This document shows positions 9,165 to 18,000 of a stretch of 35,801 nucleotides of DNA, in pieces. A program made the translations under genes and the position numbers. Origin of the DNA: Paludibacter sp. (lineage in GTDB: Bacteria; Bacteroidota; Bacteroidia; Bacteroidales; Paludibacteraceae); the NCBI GenBank assembly GCA_023666945.1, contig JAMPAY010000018.1, forward strand, positions 1-35,801, read 5' to 3'. The notes under the pieces were generated by a model. The model did not search any database and was not told the origin of the DNA. It was given only the letters and a program-made list of their open reading frames with translations. Positions within the stretch are counted from its first letter, which is position 1. Each line of letters opens with the position of its first letter.

Positions 9165-10433
9165 ATGAATACAACAGCAATTATAACATCAGTAATAGTA
9201 TTCCTCATCGTAATTCTATTACTTGTAGTGATTCTTCTCGTTGCGAAACGCTACTTAGTGGCTTCTGGCAACGTGAAAGTAACCATCAATGGAGAAAAAG
9301 AAGTAGACGTTCCTGCCGGTGGTTCGCTGCTTGGTAGCATGGCTAATGCCGGTATTTTCTTGCCCTCTGCTTGTGGCGGAAAAGGTTCGTGCGGACAATG
9401 CAAGTGCCAAGTTTTGGAAGGTGGTGGTGAAATGCTTCCTACCGAAGAAGTGCATTTCTCACGCAAGCAAATGAAAGACAACTGGCGTTTAGGCTGCCAA
9501 GTTAAGGTGAAACAAGACATGGCCATCAAAGTGCCGGAATCGGTATTAGGCGTAAAAGAATACGAATGTACTGTTATCAGCAATAGCAACGTGGCCACAT
9601 TTATCAAAGAATTCAAAGTGCAGTTGCCCGAAGGAGCCCATATGGACTTTATTCCCGGCTCGTATGCACAAATCCGTATTCCGAAATTCGAGAACATCAA
9701 CTATGCTGATTACGACCGCGATTTGATTGGTGCAGAATATGTTCCTGCATGGGAAAAATTCGGTATGTTTAATCTGCATTGCAGCAATCCTGAAGATACT
9801 ATTCGTGCCTACTCTATGGCCAACTACCCTGCCGAGGGCAATGTCTTTATGCTGACAGTGCGTATTGCCACTCCGCCTTTTAAACCCGACCGCAGCGGCT
9901 TTATGGATGTTAATCCGGGTATCGCATCTTCGTATATTTTCTCCTTGAAACCGGGCGATAAGGTAATCATGTCCGGTCCTTATGGCGATTTCCATCCGCA
10001 TTTCGACACCAAGAACGAGATGATTTGGGTTGGTGGCGGTGCCGGTATGGCTCCGTTGCGTGCACAGATTATGCACATGACCAAGACACTGCATACTACC
10101 GACCGCGAGATGCACTATTTCTATGGTGCTCGTGCGCTCAACGAAGTATTCTATTTGCAAGATTTCCTCGGGTTGGAAAAAGAATATCCTAATTTCCATT
10201 TCCACTTGGCTTTGGACCGTCCGGATCCTGCAGCCGATGCAGCCGGCGTTAAATATACGGCAGGCTTTGTACACAATGTGATGTACGAGACATATCTCAA
10301 GAACCACGAAGCACCTGAAGATATCGAATATTACATGTGCGGTCCCGGCCCGATGTCGAAGGCAGTGGTAGGCATGCTTGATTCGCTCGGAGTGGCTCCC
10401 GAATCAATTATGTACGATAACTTTGGCGGATAA
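9165..10433 (+). CDS. nqrF: Na+-translocating NADH:quinone reductase subunit F
   Basis: NqrF is the NADH-oxidising entry subunit. The 422-aa protein has an N-terminal transmembrane helix (about 5-27), a plant-type 2Fe-2S domain with Cys70, Cys76, Cys79 and Cys111 (SACGGKGSCGQCKC then LGC), an FAD domain with RAYSMANYP, and an NADH domain with GGGAGMAPLRAQI and YMCGPGPM. It ends with the normal DNFGG-type terminus. Electrons pass NADH to FAD, to 2Fe-2S, to the NqrD/E iron centre, and on to the FMN of NqrC. Confidence 0.97.
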   Translation: MNTTAIITSVIVFLIVILLLVVILLVAKRYLVASGNVKVTINGEKEVDVPAGGSLLGSMANAGIFLPSACGGKGSCGQCKCQVLEGGGEMLPTEEVHFSRKQMKDNWRLGCQVKVKQDMAIKVPESVLGVKEYECTVISNSNVATFIKEFKVQLPEGAHMDFIPGSYAQIRIPKFENINYADYDRDLIGAEYVPAWEKFGMFNLHCSNPEDTIRAYSMANYPAEGNVFMLTVRIATPPFKPDRSGFMDVNPGIASSYIFSLKPGDKVIMSGPYGDFHPHFDTKNEMIWVGGGAGMAPLRAQIMHMTKTLHTTDREMHYFYGARALNEVFYLQDFLGLEKEYPNFHFHLALDRPDPAADAAGVKYTAGFVHNVMYETYLKNHEAPEDIEYYMCGPGPMSKAVVGMLDSLGVAPESIMYDNFGG

Positions 10434-10446
10434 TACACAAACACTC

Positions 10447-10493
10447 TAATAACAAAGCCCGAGAGAACAACATTCTCTCGGGCTTTGTTATTA
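10447..10493. terminator. perfect 21-bp hairpin ending the nqr operon
   Basis: Positions 10447-10467 pair perfectly with 10473-10493 around the 5-nt loop CAACA, 14 bp after the nqrF stop. The end of the stem supplies only a short T-rich tract. It may serve both strands, also insulating the minus-strand tracrRNA, which reads toward it. Confidence 0.9.
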
Positions 10494-10524
10494 GACTACT
10501 CACTACTTAACTACACAAGCATAC

Positions 10525-10617
10525 AAAAAAAGTGAGACAGATATCTATGTATCCGCCCCACCTTTAATGTTCTCACAACGGAAATTATATCCTTATTGTG
10601 AATTGCTTCAAAATTTG
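10525..10617 (-). ncRNA. tracrRNA of the type II-C CRISPR-Cas system
   Basis: On the minus strand the transcript would begin near 10617 with an antirepeat. Positions 10596-10617 are complementary to nucleotides 2-24 of the crRNA-strand repeat, with a single-base deletion that would bulge one repeat nucleotide. Next come a CAAUAAGG-type segment, as in other II-C tracrRNAs, and a short nexus-like region. A terminator hairpin pairs 10532-10543 with 10550-10561 (12 bp, three G-U pairs) and is followed by seven U residues (10531 to 10525). The predicted length is about 93 nt. Promoter, antirepeat, terminator and position beside cas9 all agree. Confidence 0.88.
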
Positions 10618-10622
10618 TGCTA

Positions 10623-10653
10623 CAAAGGTACATCTTTTTCCTGAATCTCGCAA
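10623..10653 (-). promoter_or_regulatory. tracrRNA promoter
   Basis: On the minus strand TTG (10653-10651), a 20-nt spacer and TACCTTTG (10630-10623) form a consensus promoter. It predicts a start at about 10617, exactly where the antirepeat begins. Confidence 0.85.
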
Positions 10654-10670
10654 GTAAACACTTCATTTTC

Positions 10671-10701
10671 TTTGTTTTTTAGGAATTAAATAGTATCTTT
10701 G
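10671..10701 (+). promoter_or_regulatory. cas operon promoter
   Basis: TTTG (10671-10674), 19 nt, and TATCTTTG (10694-10701) precede the cas9 ATG at 10725. The predicted leader is under 20 nt. It is divergent from the tracrRNA promoter, with about 17 bp between the two. Confidence 0.85.
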
Positions 10702-10724
10702 TCGCATAAACGATTGGAATTACT

Positions 10725-13700
10725 ATGAAAACAAAGAAAATACTCGGTTTAGACCTTGGAATTGCCAGCATAGGTTGGGCACTCGTCAATGAAGCAATCA
10801 ATCCAAAAGATACTTCAGAAATTATAAAGATGGGAGTACGCACGAGTCCTCTCAATGACAAAGAGACAAAATACTTTGCTAAAAACGGACCAACCCCAAA
10901 TGCCGACCGCACTCTGAAACGTTCCATGCGACGTAATCTGCAACGCTATAAACTGAGACGTACTGCACTTATCGCTTTGCTCAAAGAACAAGGTTGGATT
11001 AATGATGCCACATTGTTGGCGGAAAATGGTAATCGCTCTACATTCCAAACATGGCAACTGCGAGCAAAAGCAGTAACCGAGTCCGTCACTTTAGAAGAGT
11101 TGGCACGCATACTGCTTATGCTCAATAAGAAACGAGGATATAAAAGCAGCAGAAAAGCGAAATCGGCAGACGATGGCGAATTTATAGACGGAATGCAGGT
11201 AGCACAACGGTTATACGACAACAACCTCACGCCGGGGCAACTATCATACCAACTGCTCCTTGAAGGCAAGAAAAAACTGCCAGACTATTACCGCTCAGAT
11301 ATGCAAGATGAACTCAAACGGATATGGGATGCACAACAATCCTTCTATCCGACACTGCTCACTGCTGAATGTTACAACGAAATACAAGGAAAAAATAAAA
11401 AACAGACAAGTGATATTCTTGACAAGTATTGGAACTTGGTCGGCATCAAAACCGACTTAAAAGGCGCACCACTCCGGAAGCAACAATATCGTTTGAGAGC
11501 AGAAGCCACCACAAAACAATTACCTTTGGAAGACCTTGCCAACGTACTGAAACAAATAAATGGAGATATCAGCAATGCAAGCGGACATTTGGGAGCCATT
11601 GGTGACCGCAGCAAACAACTGAGATTAAATCACCAAACCGTAGGGCAATATCAATGGGCAGAACTGCAAGTCAATCCGCATCATAGTCTGAAAAAAGAGG
11701 TATTCTATCGTGCAGACTATATGGATGAGTTTAACAAAATTTGGGAAACGCAGGCCCGCTTTCATCCCGAACTCACCAATGAACTGAAGAAATATATTCG
11801 CGATATCATTATTTTCTATCAACGTCCGTTGAAAAGCCAGAAAGGATTAATCAGTATCTGTGAACTTGAACAGAAACAGATCAATCTTGTACGCAATGGT
11901 AAAACCATCACTAAAACCATCGGCCCCCGTGTCGCGCCCAAGTCCTCCCCACTCTTCCAAGAATTTAAAATATGGCAGATACTTAACAACCTGAAGGTCT
12001 CCACAGCCGACACTTCACGCAACTTGTATGAAGAAGAAAAACAAATCTTGGCATCTGCCCTCAACTACAAGAATAAACTTACCAAAGCCGAAGCGTTGAA
12101 ACTGCTATATGGTGTCAACGGTAAAAAATACGACCTAAACTACAAGGAGATTGAAGGCAATCGTACAATTACCGCTCTTTATAAGGCGTACTTGGACATT
12201 GTTAATCTCGACCGGTCGGAAGGTGCAGAATACAAAGATATTCAACCGGATCTTATCCGTCAGTATTTCGAAACACATAACATCAGTACTGCTATTCTTA
12301 CTTTCAACAGTAATGCCGAAAAATTGGAGCAAGAAGAACTCTATCGTTTGTGGCATTTGCTATATTCTTACGAGGGTGATAACTCTGTATCCGGCATAGA
12401 CCACCTGCTACACAAACTCTGCAAACGCTATGGTTTTAACCTTGAACAAGCCAAGATACTGGCCAACATCACACTGCAAAATGATTACGGAAATCTTAGC
12501 ACCAAAGCCATGCGCAGTATATTGCCTTATATGCACGCTGGTAAACAGTACGATGAAGCATGCGCTTATGCAGATTATAAGTTCTCCAAACAATCACTTA
12601 CACGAGAAGAAATCGATGCCAAAACATTGAAAGACCAATTGGATATTCTACCGAAAAATAGTCTGCGCAATCCCGTTGTAGAGAAAATCCTGAATCAGAT
12701 GATTAATGTAGTTAACAGCGTTATCTGCACGTATGGCAAACCCGATGAAATTCGCATTGAAATGGCACGCGAACTCAAACAAACAGCCGAACAACGCAAA
12801 CGCACTACTGACAGCATCAATGCCGAAACACGCAAACAAGAAGAATATCGCCGTATTCTGCAATCTGAATTCGGATTGCAGCACGTCAGTCGCAACGATA
12901 TCATACGCTACAAACTCTATCTCGAACTCGAAGCCAACAAATATCGCACGTTGTACTCTAATACGTATATTCCCAGAGAAAAACTCTTCTCTAAGGAGTT
13001 CGATATAGAGCATATCATACCGCAAGCACGTTTGTTTGACGATTCATTTGCTAACAAAACACTCGAAGCACGCAACATCAACATCGAGAAAAGCAACCAA
13101 ACTGCACGCGACTATGTATGCAATAAATATGGAGAAACGGGTTTGGCTGAATATATTGAACGAGTAAACGACTTGGCACAAAATGGAACCATTTCTGAAA
13201 AGAAGAAGAAGCATTTGCTTTTGTCAGAACAACAACTTCTTGAGAACGAGAAGTCAGGATGTCTAAATACGTTCATCAATCGCGACCTATCCGACTCTGC
13301 CTACATTGCCAAGAAAGCCCGAGAATTGCTTTTGCAAATAGTGCCGGAAGTACACACAACCATCGGTGCTGTCACCGCACGCTTGCGTCAAGACTGGCAA
13401 TTGGTGAACGTTCTGCAAGAACTCAATTGGAATAAGTATGCTGCTATCAACCAAATAGAATCGTTCACCGACCACGATGGACGTACCATACGACGCATCA
13501 CCAATTGGACAAAGCGCAACGACCATCGCCACCATGCTATGGATGCACTCACCATTGCCTTTACACGACCCGAATTTGTCGCATACCTCAGCAATCAGAA
13601 TGCACAGTCCGACAAGTCGGAAGATATCTACGCTATCAAGCACAAATTTATGCAGCGTAATGAGCACGGCAAACTACTATTTCTGCCACCCATGCCCTTG

Positions 13701-14819
13701 GAACAATTCCGTGCAGAAGCATTGCGGCACTTAGATGCTATTCTTATATCTATCAAAGCCAAAAACAAAGTGGTTACAAAAAACATTAACAAAACAAAGG
13801 CAAAGAATAGCATTCGTACTACCGAGCAACTCACACCACGCGGGCAACTGCACAACGAAACCATCTACGGTAGCCAATTGCAATATGTTACCAAACTCGA
13901 AAAAGTAGGGTCTGCATTCGATGCGGCTAAAATCGCTACCGTTGCCAACAAAGCCGAACGCGAAATGCTTTTGGCACGTCTGCAACAGTTCGATAATAAT
14001 CCGAAGAAAGCCTTTACCGGTAAAAATGCACTTGACATGCGCGTTAAAACCGTTACTACCGAAACAATTTATACCATTCGCAAACCTATTGATAAAAAGC
14101 TTAAAATTGATAAAGTAATCGATACACACATTCGCCAAATTCTGCAAGATAGACTCACCGCATACAACGGTGACACACTCAAAGCCTTTGCTAATTTAGA
14201 CCAAAATCCCATCTATCTGAACAAAGAAAAGAATATCACTATCAAGCGGGTTACTATCAATGCCGGTATCAAAAATCCCGAGGCATTACACGAAAAGAAA
14301 GATCATAACGGTAAACACTTGCTCGATGCTTCAGGCAAACCTCTCCTTACTGATTTTGTTGACCCACAAAATAATCACCATGTAGCCATATTCCAAAATG
14401 AAGAAGGCAATTGGTTTGAGCACATTGTATCTTTCTATGAAGCAACACAACGAATCACGCAAGGATTACCCGCTATCGACACCGCATACAATGCACATCT
14501 CGGGTGGCATTTCCTCTTTACAATGAAACAAAACGAATACTTCGTATTCCCCAATCCGTCTACAGGTTTCAATCCGCAAGACACCGACTTGCGCGACCCC
14601 GACAACTATGCCCGCATATCGCCGAATCTTTATCGCGTACAAAGCTTATCCGGCAAAGACTATTGGTTCCGCCACCACTTGGAAACACGAGTCGATGACG
14701 ATAGTAAAGAGCATTGCAATATCACATGGAAACGAATCCGATCCGTTCAAAACTTGGCAGGCATTGTCAAAGTACGTATTAACCACTTAGGTGAAATTGT
14801 AGAAGTCGGAGAATACTAA
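10725..14819 (+). CDS. cas9: CRISPR-associated endonuclease Cas9, type II-C
   Basis: Cas9 cuts DNA matching a crRNA spacer, guided by the crRNA:tracrRNA duplex. The 1364-aa protein has RuvC-I with Asp10 in KILGLDLGIASIGW and an Arg-rich bridge helix (about 61-90, RTLKRSMRRNLQRYKLRR). A long recognition lobe follows. RuvC-II has Glu679 in IRIEMARE, the HNH domain has His763 in DIEHIIPQARLFDD, and RuvC-III has His937 and Asp940 in HHAMDALTIAF. About 400 C-terminal residues form the PAM-interacting region. All nuclease residues are intact. The length is at the long end for II-C and typical of Bacteroidota. II-C is assigned because only cas1 and cas2 follow, with no csn2 or cas4. Confidence 0.97.
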   Translation: MKTKKILGLDLGIASIGWALVNEAINPKDTSEIIKMGVRTSPLNDKETKYFAKNGPTPNADRTLKRSMRRNLQRYKLRRTALIALLKEQGWINDATLLAENGNRSTFQTWQLRAKAVTESVTLEELARILLMLNKKRGYKSSRKAKSADDGEFIDGMQVAQRLYDNNLTPGQLSYQLLLEGKKKLPDYYRSDMQDELKRIWDAQQSFYPTLLTAECYNEIQGKNKKQTSDILDKYWNLVGIKTDLKGAPLRKQQYRLRAEATTKQLPLEDLANVLKQINGDISNASGHLGAIGDRSKQLRLNHQTVGQYQWAELQVNPHHSLKKEVFYRADYMDEFNKIWETQARFHPELTNELKKYIRDIIIFYQRPLKSQKGLISICELEQKQINLVRNGKTITKTIGPRVAPKSSPLFQEFKIWQILNNLKVSTADTSRNLYEEEKQILASALNYKNKLTKAEALKLLYGVNGKKYDLNYKEIEGNRTITALYKAYLDIVNLDRSEGAEYKDIQPDLIRQYFETHNISTAILTFNSNAEKLEQEELYRLWHLLYSYEGDNSVSGIDHLLHKLCKRYGFNLEQAKILANITLQNDYGNLSTKAMRSILPYMHAGKQYDEACAYADYKFSKQSLTREEIDAKTLKDQLDILPKNSLRNPVVEKILNQMINVVNSVICTYGKPDEIRIEMARELKQTAEQRKRTTDSINAETRKQEEYRRILQSEFGLQHVSRNDIIRYKLYLELEANKYRTLYSNTYIPREKLFSKEFDIEHIIPQARLFDDSFANKTLEARNINIEKSNQTARDYVCNKYGETGLAEYIERVNDLAQNGTISEKKKKHLLLSEQQLLENEKSGCLNTFINRDLSDSAYIAKKARELLLQIVPEVHTTIGAVTARLRQDWQLVNVLQELNWNKYAAINQIESFTDHDGRTIRRITNWTKRNDHRHHAMDALTIAFTRPEFVAYLSNQNAQSDKSEDIYAIKHKFMQRNEHGKLLFLPPMPLEQFRAEALRHLDAILISIKAKNKVVTKNINKTKAKNSIRTTEQLTPRGQLHNETIYGSQLQYVTKLEKVGSAFDAAKIATVANKAEREMLLARLQQFDNNPKKAFTGKNALDMRVKTVTTETIYTIRKPIDKKLKIDKVIDTHIRQILQDRLTAYNGDTLKAFANLDQNPIYLNKEKNITIKRVTINAGIKNPEALHEKKDHNGKHLLDASGKPLLTDFVDPQNNHHVAIFQNEEGNWFEHIVSFYEATQRITQGLPAIDTAYNAHLGWHFLFTMKQNEYFVFPNPSTGFNPQDTDLRDPDNYARISPNLYRVQSLSGKDYWFRHHLETRVDDDSKEHCNITWKRIRSVQNLAGIVKVRINHLGEIVEVGEY

Positions 14820-14833
14820 ATAAAACTACCACC

Positions 14834-15775
14834 ATGATAAAACGCACAATTTGTTTCTCCAAGCCCGCCTATTTGTCACTCAAACAAAGGCAATTGCTCA
14901 TCCGTTATCCCGAGGTGGTCAATCAACCTGCTGTACCGCAACACCTCAAAGAGGAAGCCCAAATTACCCTGCCTATCGAAGATATTGGTGTGGTCGTTTT
15001 GGATAATCGGCAAATTACCCTTACGCAAGGACTTATGGCAGCATTGTTGGAGAACAATTGTGCTATCGTTTTCTGTAATGAACAACATCTGCCTATCGGG
15101 TTGCAACTCCCCTTGTGTGGCAATAGCGTGCAAAACGAGCGATTCAGAGCGCAAATAGAGGCATCATTACCTTTGCGCAAACAACTTTGGCAACAAACCG
15201 TACAACAAAAGATAGCCAATCAGGCTGCCGTTCTGCGATGCGTGGGAGCCGAATATCACAACATGCAGGCATGGGTACAAAACGTGCGAAGCGGGGACGC
15301 TGACAATTTAGAGGGAAGGGCGGCTGCCTATTATTGGCGCAACATATTCCCCTCTCTACCCGACTTTATTAGAGGTCAAGACGAAATGCCGCCCAATAAC
15401 TTGCTAAATTATGGTTACGCTATCTTACGAGCATTGGTAGCAAGAGCATTGGTAGCAGCAGGGCTACTCCCCACATTAGGCATACACCACCACAATCGAT
15501 ACAACGCCTATTGCCTTGCCGATGACCTCATGGAACCCTATCGCCCCTATGTAGATAAAGAAATTATTCGCATTATGCAAACAGGAGTTGATTATACCAA
15601 CATCACTACCGACTTGAAACGCGAATTACTAAACCTTCCCGTTGTGGATGTTGCTATCAATGGCGTCACAAGTCCTCTGATGGTGGCTGTGCAAACCACC
15701 GCCTATTCTCTCTGCAAATGTTTCAATGGGGAAGCCCGAAAAATTGTATATCCCGATTTGAATGAATCAGTTTAG
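14834..15775 (+). CDS. cas1: CRISPR integrase Cas1
   Basis: Cas1 is the catalytic subunit of the spacer-integration complex. The 313-aa protein is a type II Cas1. It shows MIKRTICFSKPAYLSLKQ at the start, Glu160 in LEGRAAAYYWRNIF, the His cluster 218-220 in LGIHHHNRYNAYCLADD, and the acidic MEPYRPYVD (about 233-241). These are the expected metal ligands. It begins 14 bp after cas9 and its 3' end overlaps cas2 by 14 bp, so the three genes form one operon. Confidence 0.96.
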   Translation: MIKRTICFSKPAYLSLKQRQLLIRYPEVVNQPAVPQHLKEEAQITLPIEDIGVVVLDNRQITLTQGLMAALLENNCAIVFCNEQHLPIGLQLPLCGNSVQNERFRAQIEASLPLRKQLWQQTVQQKIANQAAVLRCVGAEYHNMQAWVQNVRSGDADNLEGRAAAYYWRNIFPSLPDFIRGQDEMPPNNLLNYGYAILRALVARALVAAGLLPTLGIHHHNRYNAYCLADDLMEPYRPYVDKEIIRIMQTGVDYTNITTDLKRELLNLPVVDVAINGVTSPLMVAVQTTAYSLCKCFNGEARKIVYPDLNESV

Positions 15776-16094
15776 CAAATATAGGGTCATGTGGATATTG
15801 GTACTATTCGATTTGCCTACCGAAACAAAAAAAGACAGAAAAGTGTATGCACAATTTCGCAAACAACTACTGCAAGACGGTTTCACTATGTTCCAATTTT
15901 CCATCTACTTACGCCATTGTTCCAGTGCAGACAATGCCGATGTACATATGCGCCGTATTAAAAACATATTGCCACCCAATGGCAAAGTAGGAATCCTGCG
16001 TATCACCGATAAGCAATTCGGAGAAATGCAAATTTTTCATGGATATCGACAAGAAAAATTTCAACACCCCATACAACAATTAGAACTATTCTAA
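15762..16094 (+). CDS. cas2: CRISPR adaptation protein Cas2
   Basis: Cas2 dimers hold two Cas1 dimers for spacer integration. The 110-aa protein has the ferredoxin-like start WILVLFDLPTETKKDRKVY, with the conserved Asp at residue 17, and FQFSIYLR (about 45-52). The ATG at 15762 overlaps the end of cas1 by 14 bp. It is the last gene of the cas operon; no csn2 or cas4 follows within the next 650 bp. Confidence 0.95.
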   Translation: MNQFSKYRVMWILVLFDLPTETKKDRKVYAQFRKQLLQDGFTMFQFSIYLRHCSSADNADVHMRRIKNILPPNGKVGILRITDKQFGEMQIFHGYRQEKFQHPIQQLELF

Positions 16095-16747
16095 ACTACA
16101 ATATGCTCTATTTCAAATAAAAACAAAAACACTTTTCTACCAATTTATCATTACTTGCTTACACCCCAATTATTTTGAAGGTATTTTTTTCTTACGAGAC
16201 CATAACGAGACAGTAACGAGATCTCATCGAGATCTCATCGAGATATCATTCTGTCAAAACCATTTACTTGTTCATACCGCAAAAAAATGCTCCATATAAT
16301 TCGTAACTTTCTGCAGAAGCAAAAACGCACTTATAGCATAATAATACGAACGATTATTGTTTTACCTCTATTGACTCCCTAATCGTGTTGCAATCTCTTT
16401 CTTCTCATATATGTATTGCCTATATTCACCCAATATAAAACATTGAACAAAATAATACACATGTGCAAGCAAAAGAGCGAAAGCGCATGTTTCTGTGGTG
16501 GAAAGGAGGAATTTTCTATTGCACAGAATGCCTTTGATACTCCATTTTGCAAACAAACAGCAACGAGTAATTCAACCTTTATTTTTGATGCAGTTAACCT
16601 ATGATACCATTTTTTCTACTCTTAAGAAACAACAAACTATAATTTATACACTAATAATATAAATATACAGAATCATTAACCACAACCATCTATATATTCT
16701 ATAGACATTTACCTACCCATAGAAAACGAATTTTACTGCCTAAACAC
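16095..16747. other. A+T-rich intergenic region between cas2 and the array
   Basis: About 650 bp separate cas2 from the array terminator. Short open frames on both strands near 16370-16600 have no recognisable protein character and no matching promoter. The only structured feature is the 11-bp repeat block at 16194-16248. A near-promoter TAACTTTC at about 16303 lacks the final G. I see no gene here. Confidence 0.6.
16194..16248. repeat. five phased 11-bp degenerate repeats
   Basis: Five consecutive units (starting at 16194, 16205, 16216, 16227 and 16238) fit WCGAGAYCTYA loosely: ACGAGACCATA, ACGAGACAGTA, ACGAGATCTCA, TCGAGATCTCA and TCGAGATATCA. The same motif occurs with three units at 39-71, in another intergenic stretch 16 kb away. 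It is not related to the CRISPR repeat. Confidence 0.75.
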
Positions 16748-16778
16748 AAAAATGCCCCTATTAAATAGGAGCATTTTT
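16748..16778. terminator. terminator downstream of the array on the minus strand
   Basis: A 13-bp stem (16748-16760 with 16766-16778), with one mismatch and the loop TTAAA, is flanked by A- and T-runs on its two sides. It can therefore terminate in both directions. It lies 53 bp beyond the last repeat in the crRNA transcription direction and so probably ends array transcripts. Confidence 0.75.
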
Positions 16779-16831
16779 CATTTGTACAAGCGCACATATC
16801 ACGCACTATATCAACAACTTGCTTGCATCAA

Positions 16832-17802
16832 GTTGGATTGCGTCCACAAAGATACAAATTTTGAAAGCAATTCACAACGCTGCTATCAGTACGACACCGG
16901 CTATTAGGTTGGATTGCGTCCACAAAGATACAAATTTTGAAAGCAATTCACAACAACTAAAGCAAAAACAACAAGAACAAGCAGGTTGGATTGCGTCCAC
17001 AAAGATACAAATTTTGAAAGCAATTCACAACTTGTGCTGCCTTTGGGTTTGGGTTGGGTTTGTTGGATTGCGTCCACAAAGATACAAATTTTGAAAGCAA
17101 TTCACAACAACAAAGGGTGATTTTGGTTATTTGATAGAGTTGGATTGCGTCCACAAAGATACAAATTTTGAAAGCAATTCACAACTTCGGACACAAAGAG
17201 ATATTTTGCCGTTTGGTTGGATTGCGTCCACAAAGATACAAATTTTGAAAGCAATTCACAACGGACAAAACAACGAAAGAGGGCAATGGTTGGTTGGATT
17301 GCGTCCACAAAGATACAAATTTTGAAAGCAATTCACAACGCAATGTCAAAAGGGTTGGCAGCGTTCAAAGTTGGATTGCGTCCACAAAGATACAAATTTT
17401 GAAAGCAATTCACAACGACATTGCTTGCGCTGTGCCACTCGCAATTGTTGGATTGCGTCCACAAAGATACAAATTTTGAAAGCAATTCACAACTGGCTGC
17501 CGATATTGTTGAGCCTTTGACAAAGTTGGATTGCGTCCACAAAGATACAAATTTTGAAAGCAATTCACAACCGCCGCGTCAACTCTCAAATATCAACATT
17601 AGTTGGATTGCGTCCACAAAGATACAAATTTTGAAAGCAATTCACAACAACTAAAGCAAAAACAACAAGAACAAGCAGGTTGGATTGCGTCCACAAAGAT
17701 ACAAATTTTGAAAGCAATTCACAACAACTAAAGCAAAAACAACAAGAACAAGCAGGTTGGATTGCGTCCACAAAGATACAAATTTTGAAAGCAATTCACA
17801 AC
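16832..17802 (-). CRISPR. type II-C CRISPR array: 13 repeats, 12 spacers
   Basis: Thirteen identical 47-nt repeats start at 16832, 16908, 16985, 17062, 17139, 17216, 17293, 17370, 17447, 17525, 17602, 17679 and 17756. Spacers are 29-31 nt, mostly 30. On the plus strand each repeat begins GTTGGATTGCGTCC and ends GCAATTCACAAC. Complementarity to the tracrRNA shows that the crRNA strand is the minus strand. In that sense each repeat contains TTG (nt 2-4), a 20-nt gap and TATCTTTG (nt 25-32), a complete promoter. Spacers 2, 11 and 12 (16955-16984, 17649-17678, 17726-17755) are identical. No terminal repeat is degenerate, so the repeats do not reveal the leader end. I found no spacer match elsewhere in the window by eye. 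Confidence 0.98.
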
Positions 17803-17969
17803 ACAACAGCAAATGTTATGATTTCCAAACCGATGACTTATGGGATGAAGACGAAAAGGCAAGAATCAGTGACGAGTTTGAATGGATAGGACAACGAGGA
17901 TGCCAATTCAAGGTGCTCAAGAAGACAGGAAGCCGAATAATCCTTCAATTGATAGAACAACTTAAATAA
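17803..17969 (+). pseudogene. 3' remnant of a truncated gene abutting the array
   Basis: Directly after the last repeat an open frame encodes about 54 residues of plausible soluble protein. It includes CYDFQTDDLWDEDEKARISD and FKVLKKTGSRIILQLIEQLK, and ends at a TAA followed by a terminator. There is no start codon, and the frame runs back into the repeat, whose unit length (76-78 bp) cannot be coding. Codon use looks like real coding sequence. It is best read as the C-terminus of a gene whose 5' part was lost when the array boundary formed. I do not recognise the family. Confidence 0.6.
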
Positions 17970-17975
17970 CAGAAA

Positions 17976-18000
17976 AGGGAGCCGCAACGCTCCCCTTTTT
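17976..18000. terminator. terminator between converging units
   Basis: GGGAGC (17977-17982) pairs with GCTCCC (17989-17994) around CGCAAC, followed by CTTTTTT. It ends the truncated plus-strand gene, and its A-run side may serve the minus-strand gene ending at 18000. Confidence 0.75.

Noticed and set aside
13287..14147. Long minus-strand frames inside cas9
   Set aside because: They are shadows of the Cas9 coding frame, without promoters or family similarity.
16368..16604. Short frames on both strands between cas2 and the array (possible csn2 or cas4)
   Set aside because: Only about 60 codons each, with no match to Csn2 or Cas4 features and no promoter; absence of both genes supports type II-C.
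16879..17755. Self-targeting spacer
   Set aside because: No spacer match was noticed elsewhere in the window; by-eye comparison cannot exclude partial matches, and the rest of the genome is unseen.
16819..17771. Many 60-90 codon frames across the array on both strands
   Set aside because: They are repeat-driven; each contains the translated repeat and cannot be genes.
16832..17802. Plus-strand transcription of the array from the cas operon
   Set aside because: The antirepeat and the repeat-borne promoters both point to the minus strand, and 650 bp plus a terminator separate it from cas2.
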